A stretch of DNA of 64,000 nt from an uncultured Lachnospiraceae bacterium. Its GTDB lineage: Bacteria; Bacillota; Clostridia; Lachnospirales; Lachnospiraceae. The DNA is taken from assembly GCA_910577735.1 (NCBI GenBank), contig CAJTOO010000003.1, forward strand, positions 62,001 through 126,000, given 5' to 3'. A program made the position numbers and the translations under genes. The notes under the pieces were generated by a model, which did no database searches, was not told the DNA's origin, and saw only the letters and a list, made by a program, of their open reading frames with translations. Shown piece by piece: positions 8,673-18,388 of the stretch (position 1 is its first letter; each line of letters opens with the position of its first letter).

Positions 8673-9827
8673 TTATAAGTCATGCTGATACAACCGTCCA
8701 AACCACTGTTTCATCCGCTCTATCCCCCGCTGGCACAGAAGCGGCAGCATGATACCCGCCGCCAGATACACCATCTTAAAGGCCTCCGTGCCTTTCACCA
8801 GATAACAATAATCGATATCCATATAGAACCTCTCAAAATCGAAATCCGCCAGATATCCGGTCCCTGCTGCAATCCCCGCAAGCACCATCTTAATCAGCAT
8901 AAACACCATGATATGATGCATCATCACCGCATAAGTGTTACGCCCCAGACAGACCACCCCTTTGTTTTGTCCCAGGACAGGAGCAAGCACCTTCGACACC
9001 CTCAGCCAGAAAGCTATACCTGACACAACTGTCACATATGGAATAATCGGACCGTTGGCGAAAGCCGTGCACCACACACTGCTGAACGCCAGTCCATTAC
9101 AGCACACATTTAATAACACCTGTACTTCAATCACGACAGCGAAGTAGGGCAGGTTTCCAAGGGTATCATACTTTTCCAGCTTCCGGCGATAGAACTGTCC
9201 CATCTGAAAACAGGGATACAGAAAGAGAATCCGTCCCGGCATCTTATACCATCCCCACACATGCCCGGAAATTGCCAGCCAGACTACCGCCATGCCCACC
9301 ACAAGTGTTCCCGAAAGAATCAGCCATTCCTTGTTCAGCCGGAGATACTTTAACACAATCCGCATCACCAGATTCATCATCTCTATGAGAAAGAGCACCG
9401 GCACGAACCAGGCAGCAAAATTATAAAGATACTGATATCCATGCAGAAAAGGATCCAGAAACAGAGATTTTACGGAAATCGGCTCACCAAAGGCAAAGCC
9501 TGCGCCATCCCGCAGCCCCCAGGCAATCAGACCATAGATCAGATTCCAGATAAAATAAGGCACCAGCAGCCTGCGCACCTTTTTCTTTATATAATAAAAA
9601 GGTCTCTCCTGCTCCTCCTCTGTGTAAAAATAACCGGATATAAACATAAAGAGCGGCACGTGAAAAGAATAATAAGGGAAAAGCTCCCCCACCGTCAGAA
9701 TACCATAGCCCAGATGGCCCGCCACGACCATGATGATAGCCAAAGCTGAGAGAATGCCAAAAGCAGCATGATAAGTACCGGAAGATATTGTTTCGTTGCA
9801 TTCTGTTCTGTACGAGACATCTGTCAT
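8673..9827 (-). CDS. acyltransferase 3 family membrane protein
   Basis: This 384-residue integral membrane protein has about ten hydrophobic helices. The early histidine motif VVAGHLGYG and the segment FHVPLFMFISGYFYTEEE are typical of the acyltransferase-3 (OafA/WecH-like) family, which O-acylates cell-surface glycans from acyl-CoA. The donor and acceptor are not evident. AAGAAGGAC precedes the ATG at 9827. A candidate promoter at 9907-9935 and a short inverted repeat (CTGCCA/TGGCAG, 9876-9893) lie in its leader. It is divergent from the lipoprotein gene at 10014. Confidence 0.85.
   Translation of the reverse strand: MTDVSYRTECNETISSGTYHAAFGILSALAIIMVVAGHLGYGILTVGELFPYYSFHVPLFMFISGYFYTEEEQERPFYYIKKKVRRLLVPYFIWNLIYGLIAWGLRDGAGFAFGEPISVKSLFLDPFLHGYQYLYNFAAWFVPVLFLIEMMNLVMRIVLKYLRLNKEWLILSGTLVVGMAVVWLAISGHVWGWYKMPGRILFLYPCFQMGQFYRRKLEKYDTLGNLPYFAVVIEVQVLLNVCCNGLAFSSVWCTAFANGPIIPYVTVVSGIAFWLRVSKVLAPVLGQNKGVVCLGRNTYAVMMHHIMVFMLIKMVLAGIAAGTGYLADFDFERFYMDIDYCYLVKGTEAFKMVYLAAGIMLPLLCQRGIERMKQWFGRLYQHDL
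9020..9035 (-). repeat. TGACA-N4-TGTCA palindrome, site 5 of 10
   Basis: Plus-strand sequence CTGACACAACTGTCAC inside the acyltransferase gene, in the ACA frame, encoding T-V-V-S. Confidence 0.75.
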
Positions 9828-9906
9828 TTATTTAAGTCCTTCTTTACATCTTTGAGCCTCTGAGAGGAAATTATCTGCCAGATTAATGGCAGCCTTTTAT
9901 TAGGAT

Positions 9907-9935
9907 ATTGTAACACGCCATCTTTTGAATATCCA
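9907..9935 (-). promoter_or_regulatory. candidate sigma-A promoter for the acyltransferase gene
   Basis: On the minus strand TGGATA (9930-9935) and TACAAT (9907-9912) are separated by exactly 17 bp. The -35 matches TTGACA at four of six positions. It is the best pair in the divergent region 9828-10013. Confidence 0.45.
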
Positions 9936-10013
9936 TATAAAGAAAAGATATTGATAAATAATTCCCGACCCGCTAAAATAGGGAAAACAGACAAAAGAAA
10001 GTGAACACCCATT

Positions 10014-11084
10014 ATGAAATTTAAATCCTTCCAAATAAATTCCGTCCTGTTCCTATTCCTGTTACTGCTTCCGGTAATAGCTGCCTGCCTGACTGCCTGT
10101 GGTACTGATGCCAATCCCATGCCAGAACCGCCAGACACATTGGCCAGCGAAGCCTCTCTGCGGGCATCCGACATTGTGCCAGATCTTAGGCAGTCAACGC
10201 CTGCCTTACCGGCGCCAGAATCCATTCCCCGCAATCCTTATTCGGATCTGAGTGTCCCCACCTATATCACCAAAGTGGAAGATACCTATTTCATCGTAGA
10301 CTGTTATCATAATCAGATCATCTACCATGACAATCTGACAGACCCCTTATCCCAGTGGCAGGTCATGACCAGTGAAATCAACAAAGGCCACACCATAGCC
10401 AGCGACGGTCTGGTATATCTGGCAGATGATACAGAGAATAACCGGATTCTGGTCTTTGAGAAAAAGGACGGTGTCTTCTGCCACACCCAGACTTTTGAGG
10501 AAATCGGCAATCGTCCCCATTATATCCTCTATGATGATAACACACAAACCTTCTATGCCTTAAGTTCCATGAGCGGCGAAATATATCTCTTTCGGCATGA
10601 TCCGAATGACAGCCGCATGCATCTGACCGGAGTCCACCAAATAGAACAGCTTGCAGACACCTATGTGCGTTCTTTTACCATTTCCGGGAGCGACATCTAT
10701 TTTGTCTCCGGCATTCTGGGGAACCCTGCTATCCTGCAGGCAGACCTCAATACCTTCGAAATACACAAAACCTATCCCGTTCCGGACACCATGGCCGGTA
10801 TGATCCAGCTTACCATCACCGAAAACATGTATTATATTACGATATCAACTGATATTAATGGAAATCAGGACTATGCCACCATCATCCGTACAGATGATTT
10901 ATCGAATCTAAGCAAGGGAAAATACGAAGATGTGTATGAAAGCTTCCTGGGCGGAGGCACCCCATATTACGTAACTCTCATAGATAACAACTATTATCTA
11001 ACAGAACACAGAATTCCCGGACACTCTATCTGGAAATTTAAGATAACAGACGGTCTTATATCTGATGTGGAAGCGGTCTACTGA
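10014..11084 (+). CDS. lipoprotein of unknown function, beta-propeller-like
   Basis: This 356-residue protein has a lipoprotein signal peptide ending in the lipobox LTAC near residue 30 and is probably attached to the outer face of the membrane. After a Pro/Ser-rich linker, the body is built of beta-rich segments with repeated Asp/Asn-containing turns (for example VYLADDTENNRILVFEKKDG), which suggests a beta-propeller, but I cannot name a family. It is one of the few plus-strand genes and is isolated between a divergent gene and a 446-bp gap. The ribosome-binding site is weak (AAAGAAAG). Confidence 0.7.
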   Translation: MKFKSFQINSVLFLFLLLLPVIAACLTACGTDANPMPEPPDTLASEASLRASDIVPDLRQSTPALPAPESIPRNPYSDLSVPTYITKVEDTYFIVDCYHNQIIYHDNLTDPLSQWQVMTSEINKGHTIASDGLVYLADDTENNRILVFEKKDGVFCHTQTFEEIGNRPHYILYDDNTQTFYALSSMSGEIYLFRHDPNDSRMHLTGVHQIEQLADTYVRSFTISGSDIYFVSGILGNPAILQADLNTFEIHKTYPVPDTMAGMIQLTITENMYYITISTDINGNQDYATIIRTDDLSNLSKGKYEDVYESFLGGGTPYYVTLIDNNYYLTEHRIPGHSIWKFKITDGLISDVEAVY

Positions 11085-11530
11085 CTCCGCCGCTCCCACA
11101 TATTTACACATTAATACCGCGTTAAATCATATTTTAATTTATTTGTTTTTTATATAATTATGAAAATTTGATACAGAAACATTTTTGTATATATTTTCTT
11201 TTCTTCATCTTTTGTAATAACAATCTTGTATTGCCTTTTTCTCTATATGAAGTTTTTCGCAGATAAATAACATGCGTATTATAAGAAGCGCCGTGCAACG
11301 GCTGTCATCCCATCTTCTTCATCACTCCAAAATATACAAACATCATTTCGCAATTTCCCCGATATTATCAGCCTTCTCTGATATATCTTCCCCAATCGCT
11401 TTATATTATGTATACTTCGTTATTTTATTTTGCTGCTGATTTTTCATTTCCAGACTTGTTCCGGATCTTCACTGCATTTTCCCTTTCGCACATGTTATCA
11501 TCCTTTTTCAACACGAATCAATAAGTTAAA
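11085..11530. other. AT-rich intergenic region, nothing recognised
   Basis: No reading frame with a ribosome-binding site. A small hairpin (GCCGT-GCA-ACGGC, 11290-11302) is the only structure noted. The region separates a plus-strand gene from a minus-strand gene that converge here. Confidence 0.5.
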
Positions 11531-11800
11531 TCATGTTTTATCATCAATTTGTTCCAAATCTCTGCACTCATTCTGATGCCGTTCTTCCAACTTCGCAAGG
11601 ATTCTGGCAATTTCCTCGTCCGTATAGACCTCGTCGTACTTATGACAGAACATCTTAAACTGGCAATGCCTGTCAGAACAGTCCTTTACTTTAAAGCACT
11701 TAATGAAATAGACAATCCGCGCGACGTTGAATACCACGATCATCAAAATGAAAAAAACCATAAAAATATTTACTACCCAATAAGCAACCATATTCATCAT
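11531..11800 (-). CDS. small membrane protein of unknown function
   Basis: An 89-residue protein with one N-terminal membrane helix (WVVNIFMVFFILMIVVFNVARIVYFI) and a cytoplasmic tail that has three cysteines within KCFKVKDCSDRHCQF plus one more in KMFCHKY, then a Glu-rich helix. The cysteine-rich stretch could bind metal, but this is only a suggestion. The start is either the ATG at 11800 or the one at 11791; GGGGAG fits the latter better. It stands alone, with a terminator upstream. Confidence 0.6.
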   Translation of the reverse strand: MMNMVAYWVVNIFMVFFILMIVVFNVARIVYFIKCFKVKDCSDRHCQFKMFCHKYDEVYTDEEIARILAKLEERHQNECRDLEQIDDKT

Positions 11801-11893
11801 CTCCCCTATTCTTATAATTTTGTTATGTTAAGAATAACACATCTTTCATCGGCTCACAAGATTAGTTTAATGATTTTTTGAATAAAATTGCAT

Positions 11894-11940
11894 AAAAAAA
11901 CCACTTATTGCAGAATATTCCGCAATAAAGTGGTTTTTTT
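11894..11940 (-). terminator. strong intrinsic terminator after the carbonic anhydrase gene
   Basis: The arms AAAAAAACCACTTATTGC (11894-11911) and 11922-11940 pair almost perfectly, with one bulge, and the centre GAATATTC is itself palindromic. The A and T tracts on both sides make it potentially bidirectional. It lies 15 bp past the stop of the carbonic anhydrase gene. Confidence 0.9.
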
Positions 11941-11954
11941 GTTATAATCAGCAG

Positions 11955-12524
11955 TTACATATCAAGATAATCAACTTCTCCACTGCCGATATGATAGTAT
12001 GCGCCGCATACCTTAACGCCATCTTCTGACTCTTTCATATCAAGCTTCTCCCGGATAAGATCAACTGCCCGTTTCACATTCAGACAGCAAGCCTTATACT
12101 CATCTTTCTCATCCCCAATCGCTTTGTGAATCTCATCTGTTATGTACTGAACAAATCCGCCCGGATTCCCCTGTAAAGCAGCTCCTACTGCACCACAGTG
12201 CTCATGTCCAAGTACTACCACCAGCTTACAGCCAAGATGATCTGCAGCATATTCAACACTTCCCAACTGATGATTGTCCATCACATTTCCTGCCACACGA
12301 ATCACAAATACCTCGCCAATTCCAGCTGAGAAAATGCTCTCCGGTATCACACGGGAGTCTGAACAAGCCACAACGATTGCATAAGGCTTCTGACCCTCAT
12401 CGCAGGTCTTCTGTCTGATCTGCGGTGAAACGTCTCCCGGATTCGCCGCTGCCTGCAGATAGCGCTGATTTCCTTCCTTTAATTTCTGCAGCGCCTCAGC
12501 TGCCGATAAATTTTCACTGTGCAT
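11955..12524 (-). CDS. beta-class carbonic anhydrase
   Basis: This 189-residue cytosolic zinc enzyme interconverts CO2 and bicarbonate. The zinc and active-site residues are visible in VVACSDSRVIPE (Cys, Asp-Ser-Arg) and in VVLGHEHCGAVGAAL (His, Cys). The length is typical of short bacterial beta-CAs. CGGAGG precedes the ATG at 12524, and a strong terminator follows, so it is probably monocistronic. Confidence 0.95.
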   Translation of the reverse strand: MHSENLSAAEALQKLKEGNQRYLQAAANPGDVSPQIRQKTCDEGQKPYAIVVACSDSRVIPESIFSAGIGEVFVIRVAGNVMDNHQLGSVEYAADHLGCKLVVVLGHEHCGAVGAALQGNPGGFVQYITDEIHKAIGDEKDEYKACCLNVKRAVDLIREKLDMKESEDGVKVCGAYYHIGSGEVDYLDM

Positions 12525-12678
12525 AACATAACCTCCGTTTTTTATAAATTCACAGGTTCATTGCCGCCTGCTCACAGGTCCTGTCATCAGGCGCTGCTGA
12601 ACCTGCGTTTATTGTACCATATTCCCTGATACAACTTCCAGCCCTTTTATCATTTCGAGCTCAGCTTATATAACCGGC

Positions 12679-13824
12679 TTACACACTCTGAAACTTTTCA
12701 ATATAAACCGGGAACGTATCCGTGCCTTTCATTTCCTTGCCTGCAGTGATGGTGACATTCTTGTCAGTAATGAGATACTCCACATTCGCACCAGCTTCCA
12801 CCACCGTGTCCTGCATCAGAATACAATTCCTGATCTTAGCACCTTTGCCGACCTTAACGCCGCGGAAAATCACACTGTTCTCCACTTCACCTTCAATCAC
12901 ACAGCCGTCCGCCATCATCACATTCTGCACCTTCGCACCATCTTTATAATGGGTGGGGTTATCCCCTCGAATCTTGGTATAGATAGGCGCAGCTGAGAAC
13001 AAGGCATCCAGATTATAGTCATCCAGAAGTTTCATGTTCTCTTCAAAGTAACTCTTCATACCGCTGATGCGCGCCACATAACCCGTATACTTGTAAGCCT
13101 GTACATTCAGCTTTCCAAGCTGCGGCATGATAACATCACGCATAAAGAAGGAACGTCCCTGCATATATGCAGTGCTGACAAGCTCAATCAACAGCTCGCG
13201 TTCAATGACGAAAATATTCATGGACGTATTCTGTACACCGCTTGTTTTCGGATTAATGCACACTTTACGGATGCGGCCCTGTTCCACATCAAAGGTATAA
13301 TAGAAGATTCTGTCGCTGGTCTGATAATCCAGAAGTTCCTTGGGAAGCTCCTGTTCGTTGTATGCAATTGTGATGTCTGCGCCGCTGTCCATATGTGCCT
13401 GAAGCATGGCATTGAAATCAAAGTTCACAACCACATTGGTATCTGACATGACCACATATTTTTCTTTCTGGTCTTTTAAGAAATCCAACAGGTTTGCCAG
13501 AGCGCCGGCACGTCCCACATAAGGACCGCCCACTTCTTTCTCCGCAAAAGGCGGGAAAATATGCAGACCGCCGTTTTTACGGACCAGATCCCATTCCCGT
13601 CCGGATCCCAGATGATCCATCAGGGAATGATAATTCTTGTTCACCACCACAGAAATATTGTCAATGCCGGAATGTGTCATACTGGATAAGATAAAATCAA
13701 TGATACGGTAACGGCTGGCAAAAGGAATGGAAGCCATCAATCGCACGCTGACCAATTCCGGAACCAAGGCGTCATAACTGTTTGGGAAAATAATACCGAT
13801 TACATTTGTGCTCGACTTTATCAT
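12679..13824 (-). CDS. glgD: glucose-1-phosphate adenylyltransferase subunit GlgD
   Basis: A 381-residue paralogue of GlgC. In Firmicutes GlgD pairs with GlgC to form the ADP-glucose pyrophosphorylase that feeds glycogen synthesis. It keeps the nucleotidyltransferase fold (ASIPFASRYRIIDFILSSM) and the C-terminal left-handed beta-helix (VEGEVENSVIF, VGKGAKIRNCILMQ), but its N terminus lacks the GGxGxRL loop of GlgC. That agrees with a regulatory, weakly catalytic subunit. Its ATG overlaps the glgC stop by 4 bp (ATGA), so the two are probably translationally coupled. Palindrome site 6 lies near its 3' end. Confidence 0.93.
   Translation of the reverse strand: MIKSSTNVIGIIFPNSYDALVPELVSVRLMASIPFASRYRIIDFILSSMTHSGIDNISVVVNKNYHSLMDHLGSGREWDLVRKNGGLHIFPPFAEKEVGGPYVGRAGALANLLDFLKDQKEKYVVMSDTNVVVNFDFNAMLQAHMDSGADITIAYNEQELPKELLDYQTSDRIFYYTFDVEQGRIRKVCINPKTSGVQNTSMNIFVIERELLIELVSTAYMQGRSFFMRDVIMPQLGKLNVQAYKYTGYVARISGMKSYFEENMKLLDDYNLDALFSAAPIYTKIRGDNPTHYKDGAKVQNVMMADGCVIEGEVENSVIFRGVKVGKGAKIRNCILMQDTVVEAGANVEYLITDKNVTITAGKEMKGTDTFPVYIEKFQSV
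12752..12767 (-). repeat. TGACA-N4-TGTCA palindrome, site 6 of 10
   Basis: Plus-strand sequence GTGACATTCTTGTCAG inside glgD, GAC frame, encoding D-K-N-V. It departs most from the others in the inner spacer. Confidence 0.65.
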
Positions 13825-15026
13825 TCTACTTCACCGCCTTCTACATTATTTTTCACCATAGCATTAGGACCTATCACCACATTTTCGCCTATGGTAACAT
13901 CCGAGCCGATGGTAGCTACGCCGTTTACTTCCTCGGTAGGCATCGCACCGACCACCGCATTCTCACAGATCGTTACATTCTCTGCCACAATACAGTGCCT
14001 TACAACCGCACCGGTCTTGATGATAGTACCGCCCATGACCACTGCATCCTCCACGACAGCACCAGCCTCTACTTTAACACCGCCAAAGAGAACAGAGTGC
14101 TTTACTGTGCCCTTAATCCGGCACCCATCCGTGATCAAAGCATTTTCCACAACTGCGCCTGCGTTGATCTTATGTCCTGTCTTACCTGTATTACGGCTGT
14201 AAATCTTCCAGTCTTCATCAAACAGATTAATGCCGCTGTGCTCAGGATCCAATACTTCCATATTGGCTTCCCACAAGGAGGAAATGGTTCCCACGTCCTT
14301 CCAGTAGCCATTGAAATGATATGCATACATCTGACGTTTATCGCGCAGGAGATTAGGAATAATATTATTGCCAAAGTCGTTCTCAGAGTTTGGATCAGCC
14401 TCGTCCTCTTCCAGATACTTTTTCAGGATATCCCAGTTAAAAATATAGATGCCCATGGAAGCCAGATTTGATTTCGGATTCTTCGGCTTCTCCTGGAATT
14501 CCGTAATCTTATCATTCTCATCCGCTACCATCAGGCCAAAGCGCGGCGCCTCCTCCCAGGGAACCTCCATAACGGCAACACTGAATTCTGCGTTTTTCTC
14601 TTTATGGAATTCCAGAAAGGCACTGTAATCCTGCTTACAGATCTGATCACCGGAAAGAATGATAACGTATTTGGGATCATAACGCTCAATAAACGATATA
14701 TTCTGATAAATCGCATTTGCCGTGCCTTTATACCAGTCCGATCCATGAGCCTTCTGATAAGGCGGCAATACATGTACACCGCCATAGAGACGATCCAGAT
14801 CCCATGGCTGACCATTACCGATGTACTCATTTAACTCCAGCGGCTGATACTGGGTCAGAATGCCTACAGTATCAATACCTGAATTAACGCAGTTAGATAG
14901 CGGAAAGTCAATGATACGATATTTGCCGCCAAAAGGAACTGCTGGTTTTGCAAGCTTCTCTGTCAGTGCATAAAGGCGCGAGCCCTGTCCGCCGGCAAGG
15001 AGCATTGCAATCATTTCTTTTGCCAT
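13821..15026 (-). CDS. glgC: glucose-1-phosphate adenylyltransferase GlgC
   Basis: A 401-residue ADP-glucose pyrophosphorylase that makes ADP-glucose from ATP and glucose 1-phosphate, the first committed step of glycogen synthesis. The catalytic nucleotide loop LLAGGQGSRLYALTEKLAKP is intact near residues 9-28, followed by AVPFGGKYRIIDFPLSNC. The C-terminal beta-helix is complete. GGAGGAATCGTATT precedes the ATG at 15026; an upstream in-frame start at 15131 would add a hydrophobic tail and lacks support. It is the first gene of glgC-glgD. No glycogen synthase or branching enzyme is in the window. Confidence 0.95.
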   Translation of the reverse strand: MAKEMIAMLLAGGQGSRLYALTEKLAKPAVPFGGKYRIIDFPLSNCVNSGIDTVGILTQYQPLELNEYIGNGQPWDLDRLYGGVHVLPPYQKAHGSDWYKGTANAIYQNISFIERYDPKYVIILSGDQICKQDYSAFLEFHKEKNAEFSVAVMEVPWEEAPRFGLMVADENDKITEFQEKPKNPKSNLASMGIYIFNWDILKKYLEEDEADPNSENDFGNNIIPNLLRDKRQMYAYHFNGYWKDVGTISSLWEANMEVLDPEHSGINLFDEDWKIYSRNTGKTGHKINAGAVVENALITDGCRIKGTVKHSVLFGGVKVEAGAVVEDAVVMGGTIIKTGAVVRHCIVAENVTICENAVVGAMPTEEVNGVATIGSDVTIGENVVIGPNAMVKNNVEGGEVE

Positions 15027-15245
15027 AATACGATTCCTCCTATTTTTCTTAATAAACAAATTATATAACAAATAGGAAAATATTCCTAGGAAAAATATAA
15101 AAAGATTGTAAAATTTATGCAAAAAACTCAAAAACGAAAAAGAATTATATGCATTATGTACAAAAAGAGACAGACCAACTGTTTCCAGAAGATCTGTCGG
15201 TCCAACTTATTACTATATTTCGTAATAAACAGCAAAATTCTGCCT

Positions 15246-16241
15246 TTATTCCCCGGACACCTGCGTCCCATCTGCCTTCATGTGATACTTATCCTTATAG
15301 ATCAACTGCGAAACAGGCACAATCTCATACCCTTTCTCCTGCAAACCCGTAACCACTGCCTCCAGTGCGTCAGCCGTATACTTGGCGCCATTGTGCATCA
15401 GGATAATAGCGCCGTTATTCAGTTTATCCGACTCCACCACACGAGCCACTATGTCATTGGCTCCATAATCCTTCCAGTCCAGAGAATCAATGGACCATTG
15501 GATCGGATAATATCCGCAGTCATGCGCGTTAGTTATGACATGATTGTCATAATCTCCGTAAGGCGGTCTGAAAAGGCACATCTCATACCCTGTCAGTTCC
15601 TGTACCTTGGTATGTACTTTCATCAGCTCCTCTTTACACTCTTCGTCAGAGAGCTGAGACATGTTTTTATGATTCTCACTGTGGTTGCCAAGGTCATGGC
15701 CTGCTGCCAGGATCGCCTTCACATCATCCGGGTAGGATTCCACCCAGCCGCCTGTCATGAAGAAAGTCACTTTCACATCATGTTTCTTTAGGATATCCAG
15801 AATACGCCCCGTGTCTTCATTCCCCCAGGCTGCATCAAAGCTGAGCGCCACCTGTTTCTTATCCGTCTCCACGCAGTAAATGGGAAGCTCCCTGCCGCCC
15901 ACTGAACTGTTTACCGTAATGGAATCCGGCAGCACCTTGATCACGCCCTGCACAAGAGCCAGTGTGGCAAACAGAAACGCCGCAGACTTAGCCGTCTGCA
16001 TCAATACATTTCTGATAAAATCTTCCCGCTTACGCTCCGCTTTGGTCTGTGTCTTCTCCGCAGCGCTGACAGAGCCGCAGTACTGCCCATATCCCTGTCT
16101 TTTCCGTTCTTCGTTCCAGGCCTCTATCTTTTCCCGTTCCGGCCAGGTACCAGCCTTATCTCCTCTCTCCCGCTGTATTTTATTCTCTAATTCTCCCATG
16201 GCAAGTCTGAGTTTATCATTCCAGCTTCTCTTTTTACGCAC
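15246..16241 (-). CDS. PdaB-like polysaccharide deacetylase
   Basis: A protein of about 331 residues with a basic cytoplasmic N terminus, one membrane anchor (SAAFLFATLALVQGVIKVLP) and an external NodB domain. It resembles the sporulation deacetylase PdaB, which acts on peptidoglycan or related polymers. The family's TFDDGP motif reads SFDAAWGNED here, so the second, metal-binding Asp is Ala, as in PdaB-type proteins. The metal histidines are present in GNHSENHKNM, and RPPYGDYDNHV matches motif 3. I favour the GTG at 16241, 4 nt after GGAGG; a longer start at 16310 is possible. Palindrome site 7 encodes the YDNHVI segment. Confidence 0.85.
   Translation of the reverse strand: MRKKRSWNDKLRLAMGELENKIQRERGDKAGTWPEREKIEAWNEERKRQGYGQYCGSVSAAEKTQTKAERKREDFIRNVLMQTAKSAAFLFATLALVQGVIKVLPDSITVNSSVGGRELPIYCVETDKKQVALSFDAAWGNEDTGRILDILKKHDVKVTFFMTGGWVESYPDDVKAILAAGHDLGNHSENHKNMSQLSDEECKEELMKVHTKVQELTGYEMCLFRPPYGDYDNHVITNAHDCGYYPIQWSIDSLDWKDYGANDIVARVVESDKLNNGAIILMHNGAKYTADALEAVVTGLQEKGYEIVPVSQLIYKDKYHMKADGTQVSGE
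15535..15550 (-). repeat. TGACA-N4-TGTCA palindrome, site 7 of 10
   Basis: Plus-strand sequence ATGACATGATTGTCAT, extending to 8-bp arms (TTATGACA/TGTCATAA). It is inside the deacetylase gene, GAC frame, encoding D-N-H-V. Confidence 0.8.
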
Positions 16242-16400
16242 ATTCCCTCCATGCCTTAACAGTCTGCCGCAGACACTACCTGCACGAAGGCGCAGACTGC
16301 CTTTTCCCATCCTGCATACTGTTTTAGTAAAGTATATGCGCCATATCCTGCGTTTTTGTTACTTTTTCCAAAAAAGGACAGCTTTCACACTCCTGTCAGA

Positions 16401-16865
16401 TTACTTTTCCAAAGGATGAAACCCGCTTAAGCGGTACTGCATGATCTTGTTTTTCATATCCTGGGTTCTCCGCTTATTGATATCCTGCTTTTCGTAGATA
16501 TCGTCCAGCAGAAGGTCAATGTTTTTCTGCATCAGCATATTGGTATGCACCATGTTCTGCATGATATCAATTGCATTTCTGGGATTGTTTCTGATAAACT
16601 CTTCCAGGGAATCCCTGGTAATGCGCATCAGCAGCACATCATCGTAGGCAACCACCGTATGAAGGCTGGGCTGGCCGGACAGCACATGAATTTCCCCGAA
16701 ACACTTTGATTTGGAATAAATCCCGATCAGATGCTCGTCCTTTTCTCCATACCGGCTGTAAACTGCCACAGAACCGGTTACTATTTTATACATCTCCTCA
16801 TAAGTGCCGCCCTCTTTCATAATAATATCGTCTGCATGAAATTGCAGCATTGCAGCATTTCCCAT
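16401..16865 (-). CDS. cyclic-nucleotide-binding domain protein
   Basis: A 154-residue protein that is almost entirely a cNMP-binding beta-roll domain: FHADDIIMKEGGTYEEMYKI, then GSVAVYSRYGEKDEHLIGIY and FGEIHVLSGQPSLHTVVA, which fills the phosphate-binding cassette position. A helical C-terminal tail (about residues 95-154) has no recognisable HTH, so it is not an obvious CRP-type regulator. GAAAGGAAAG precedes the ATG at 16865. It is the last gene of the NRPS/partner-switch operon, 67 bp after the phosphatase gene. It may sense a nucleotide or act as a protein-interaction module; the ligand is unknown. Confidence 0.8.
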   Translation of the reverse strand: MGNAAMLQFHADDIIMKEGGTYEEMYKIVTGSVAVYSRYGEKDEHLIGIYSKSKCFGEIHVLSGQPSLHTVVAYDDVLLMRITRDSLEEFIRNNPRNAIDIMQNMVHTNMLMQKNIDLLLDDIYEKQDINKRRTQDMKNKIMQYRLSGFHPLEK

Positions 16866-16932
16866 TTGCGCTCTTTCCTTTCCATTCTCGATTTCAATTC
16901 CGATTATCCAACAGAAACATGCTGTGGCCGTC

Positions 16933-18372
16933 TTATCCCTGCATCCGCTTCCTGTACTCAAAACAGATCATGGTAATGTCATCGAACTGCTCCGCACCGC
17001 CTACAAATGCGTCAATATCCTCTTTTACGGCAGGAAGCAGTTCTGATGGAGACAGGGACGCATTTGCACGAAGCACTTTCCCCAGCCGCTCCATACCATA
17101 CAGCTCGTTATCCTTGTTCGTGGCCTCCGTCACGCCGTCCGTATACTGGAAAAATTTATCCCCCTCCGCAAGCTGCATGGAACCGCATTTGTACTGTATG
17201 CCCTCCATGCCCGCAAGAACAAATCCCGCTCTGACTTTATGGGGCTCAAATACACCATTCTTTTTGCAGATAAAAGGAATCTCATGACCCGCATTGACGA
17301 ATCGGAATTCCCCTGTCACAAGGTCCAATACTCCCTCAAAAGCAGTAATGAACATACCCTCGCTGTTGGATTCACACAAAAGATTGTTTACCTCCGTGAA
17401 TACTTCCCCCAGATCCCTGCCTGACTGGGTGTGGTCCTTAATCAGCGTCTTCCCGATGACCATAAACAATGCCGCCGGAACCCCTTTGCCCGACACATCT
17501 GCCGCCACAATGGCAAGGTGACGTTCATCTACCATAAAGAAGTCATAGAAATCACCGCCCACTTCCCTGGCCGGATCCATGGTCGCAAACACATCAAATT
17601 CCTCCCGCTCCGGAAAGGCCGGGAAAATACAAGGCAGCATGGACTGCTGAATATTGGTCGCCACACTCAGTTCCGCCGTTGTTTTCATGGTCTTCACGCT
17701 CTGGTTGATAGAATAGAAAATCATCCAGAATTCTACCACAAATATCAGACATACGGTAATATACAGCAGAAAGAACCATGGATTATCAGGATAAATTCCC
17801 ACACCGTTTGACACCAGATTAATGAAGTAAAAGCCTATCACGGAAATGAACAATGCCGGAAGGAATACCATCATTTTCCCGCCTACCGCCTCTACGGTGC
17901 GGTGTATGGTCCTTTTCAGGAAGCGGGCATACAAAACCGAAAATATGGCATAAACAAAAATCTTAATGCCGATAAAGAAAATGAGATTGGGTGTATCATA
18001 GGGGCTTTCCTTGATCAATCCAAGCGCCGGACCAAGAAGGGTGTCTGTGGTTCCGCAGAACATAAAGGTACTCACATTGGCAATCAGGCAGGCCATCAGG
18101 GAAATGGCAAGCTTCGTAGACCAACTGTCCTTGTACAAAAACTGCGGCACGATGCACACAAGCGCAGAAAGCCCCAGTATCCCCACCGCGTCATTGTACA
18201 GATTCACGGAATAACTCACAAAAGCCATGATATAACCAACGACAGCCCCGATGGTCCAGACAACAGCCCTTATCTGCCCCTTATATTTCGGGGTAAGCGT
18301 GATTCCCGTCAGCAGCCCGGCAAACACCGATGCCATAAAAACAGCAAAACTCCAAAGTGCAATTGCTACCAT
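16933..18372 (-). CDS. seven-helix membrane SpoIIE/RsbU-type PP2C phosphatase
   Basis: This 479-residue protein has seven predicted membrane helices (residues about 5-230, e.g. AVGILGLSALVCIVPQFLY) and a C-terminal PPM/PP2C phosphatase domain (about 245-475). The metal-binding motifs are intact: EVGGDFYDFF, IVAADVSGKGVPAALFM and QFDDITMICFEY. Enzymes of this type remove phosphate from a STAS-domain serine and so reset a partner switch. The natural substrate here is the STAS protein encoded two genes upstream in the same operon (22616-22918). The membrane part probably receives a signal. AAAGGAGAGAG precedes the ATG; the gene starts 16 bp after the NRPS stop. Confidence 0.9.
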   Translation of the reverse strand: MVAIALWSFAVFMASVFAGLLTGITLTPKYKGQIRAVVWTIGAVVGYIMAFVSYSVNLYNDAVGILGLSALVCIVPQFLYKDSWSTKLAISLMACLIANVSTFMFCGTTDTLLGPALGLIKESPYDTPNLIFFIGIKIFVYAIFSVLYARFLKRTIHRTVEAVGGKMMVFLPALFISVIGFYFINLVSNGVGIYPDNPWFFLLYITVCLIFVVEFWMIFYSINQSVKTMKTTAELSVATNIQQSMLPCIFPAFPEREEFDVFATMDPAREVGGDFYDFFMVDERHLAIVAADVSGKGVPAALFMVIGKTLIKDHTQSGRDLGEVFTEVNNLLCESNSEGMFITAFEGVLDLVTGEFRFVNAGHEIPFICKKNGVFEPHKVRAGFVLAGMEGIQYKCGSMQLAEGDKFFQYTDGVTEATNKDNELYGMERLGKVLRANASLSPSELLPAVKEDIDAFVGGAEQFDDITMICFEYRKRMQG

Positions 18373-18388
18373 GTAACTTCTCTCTCCT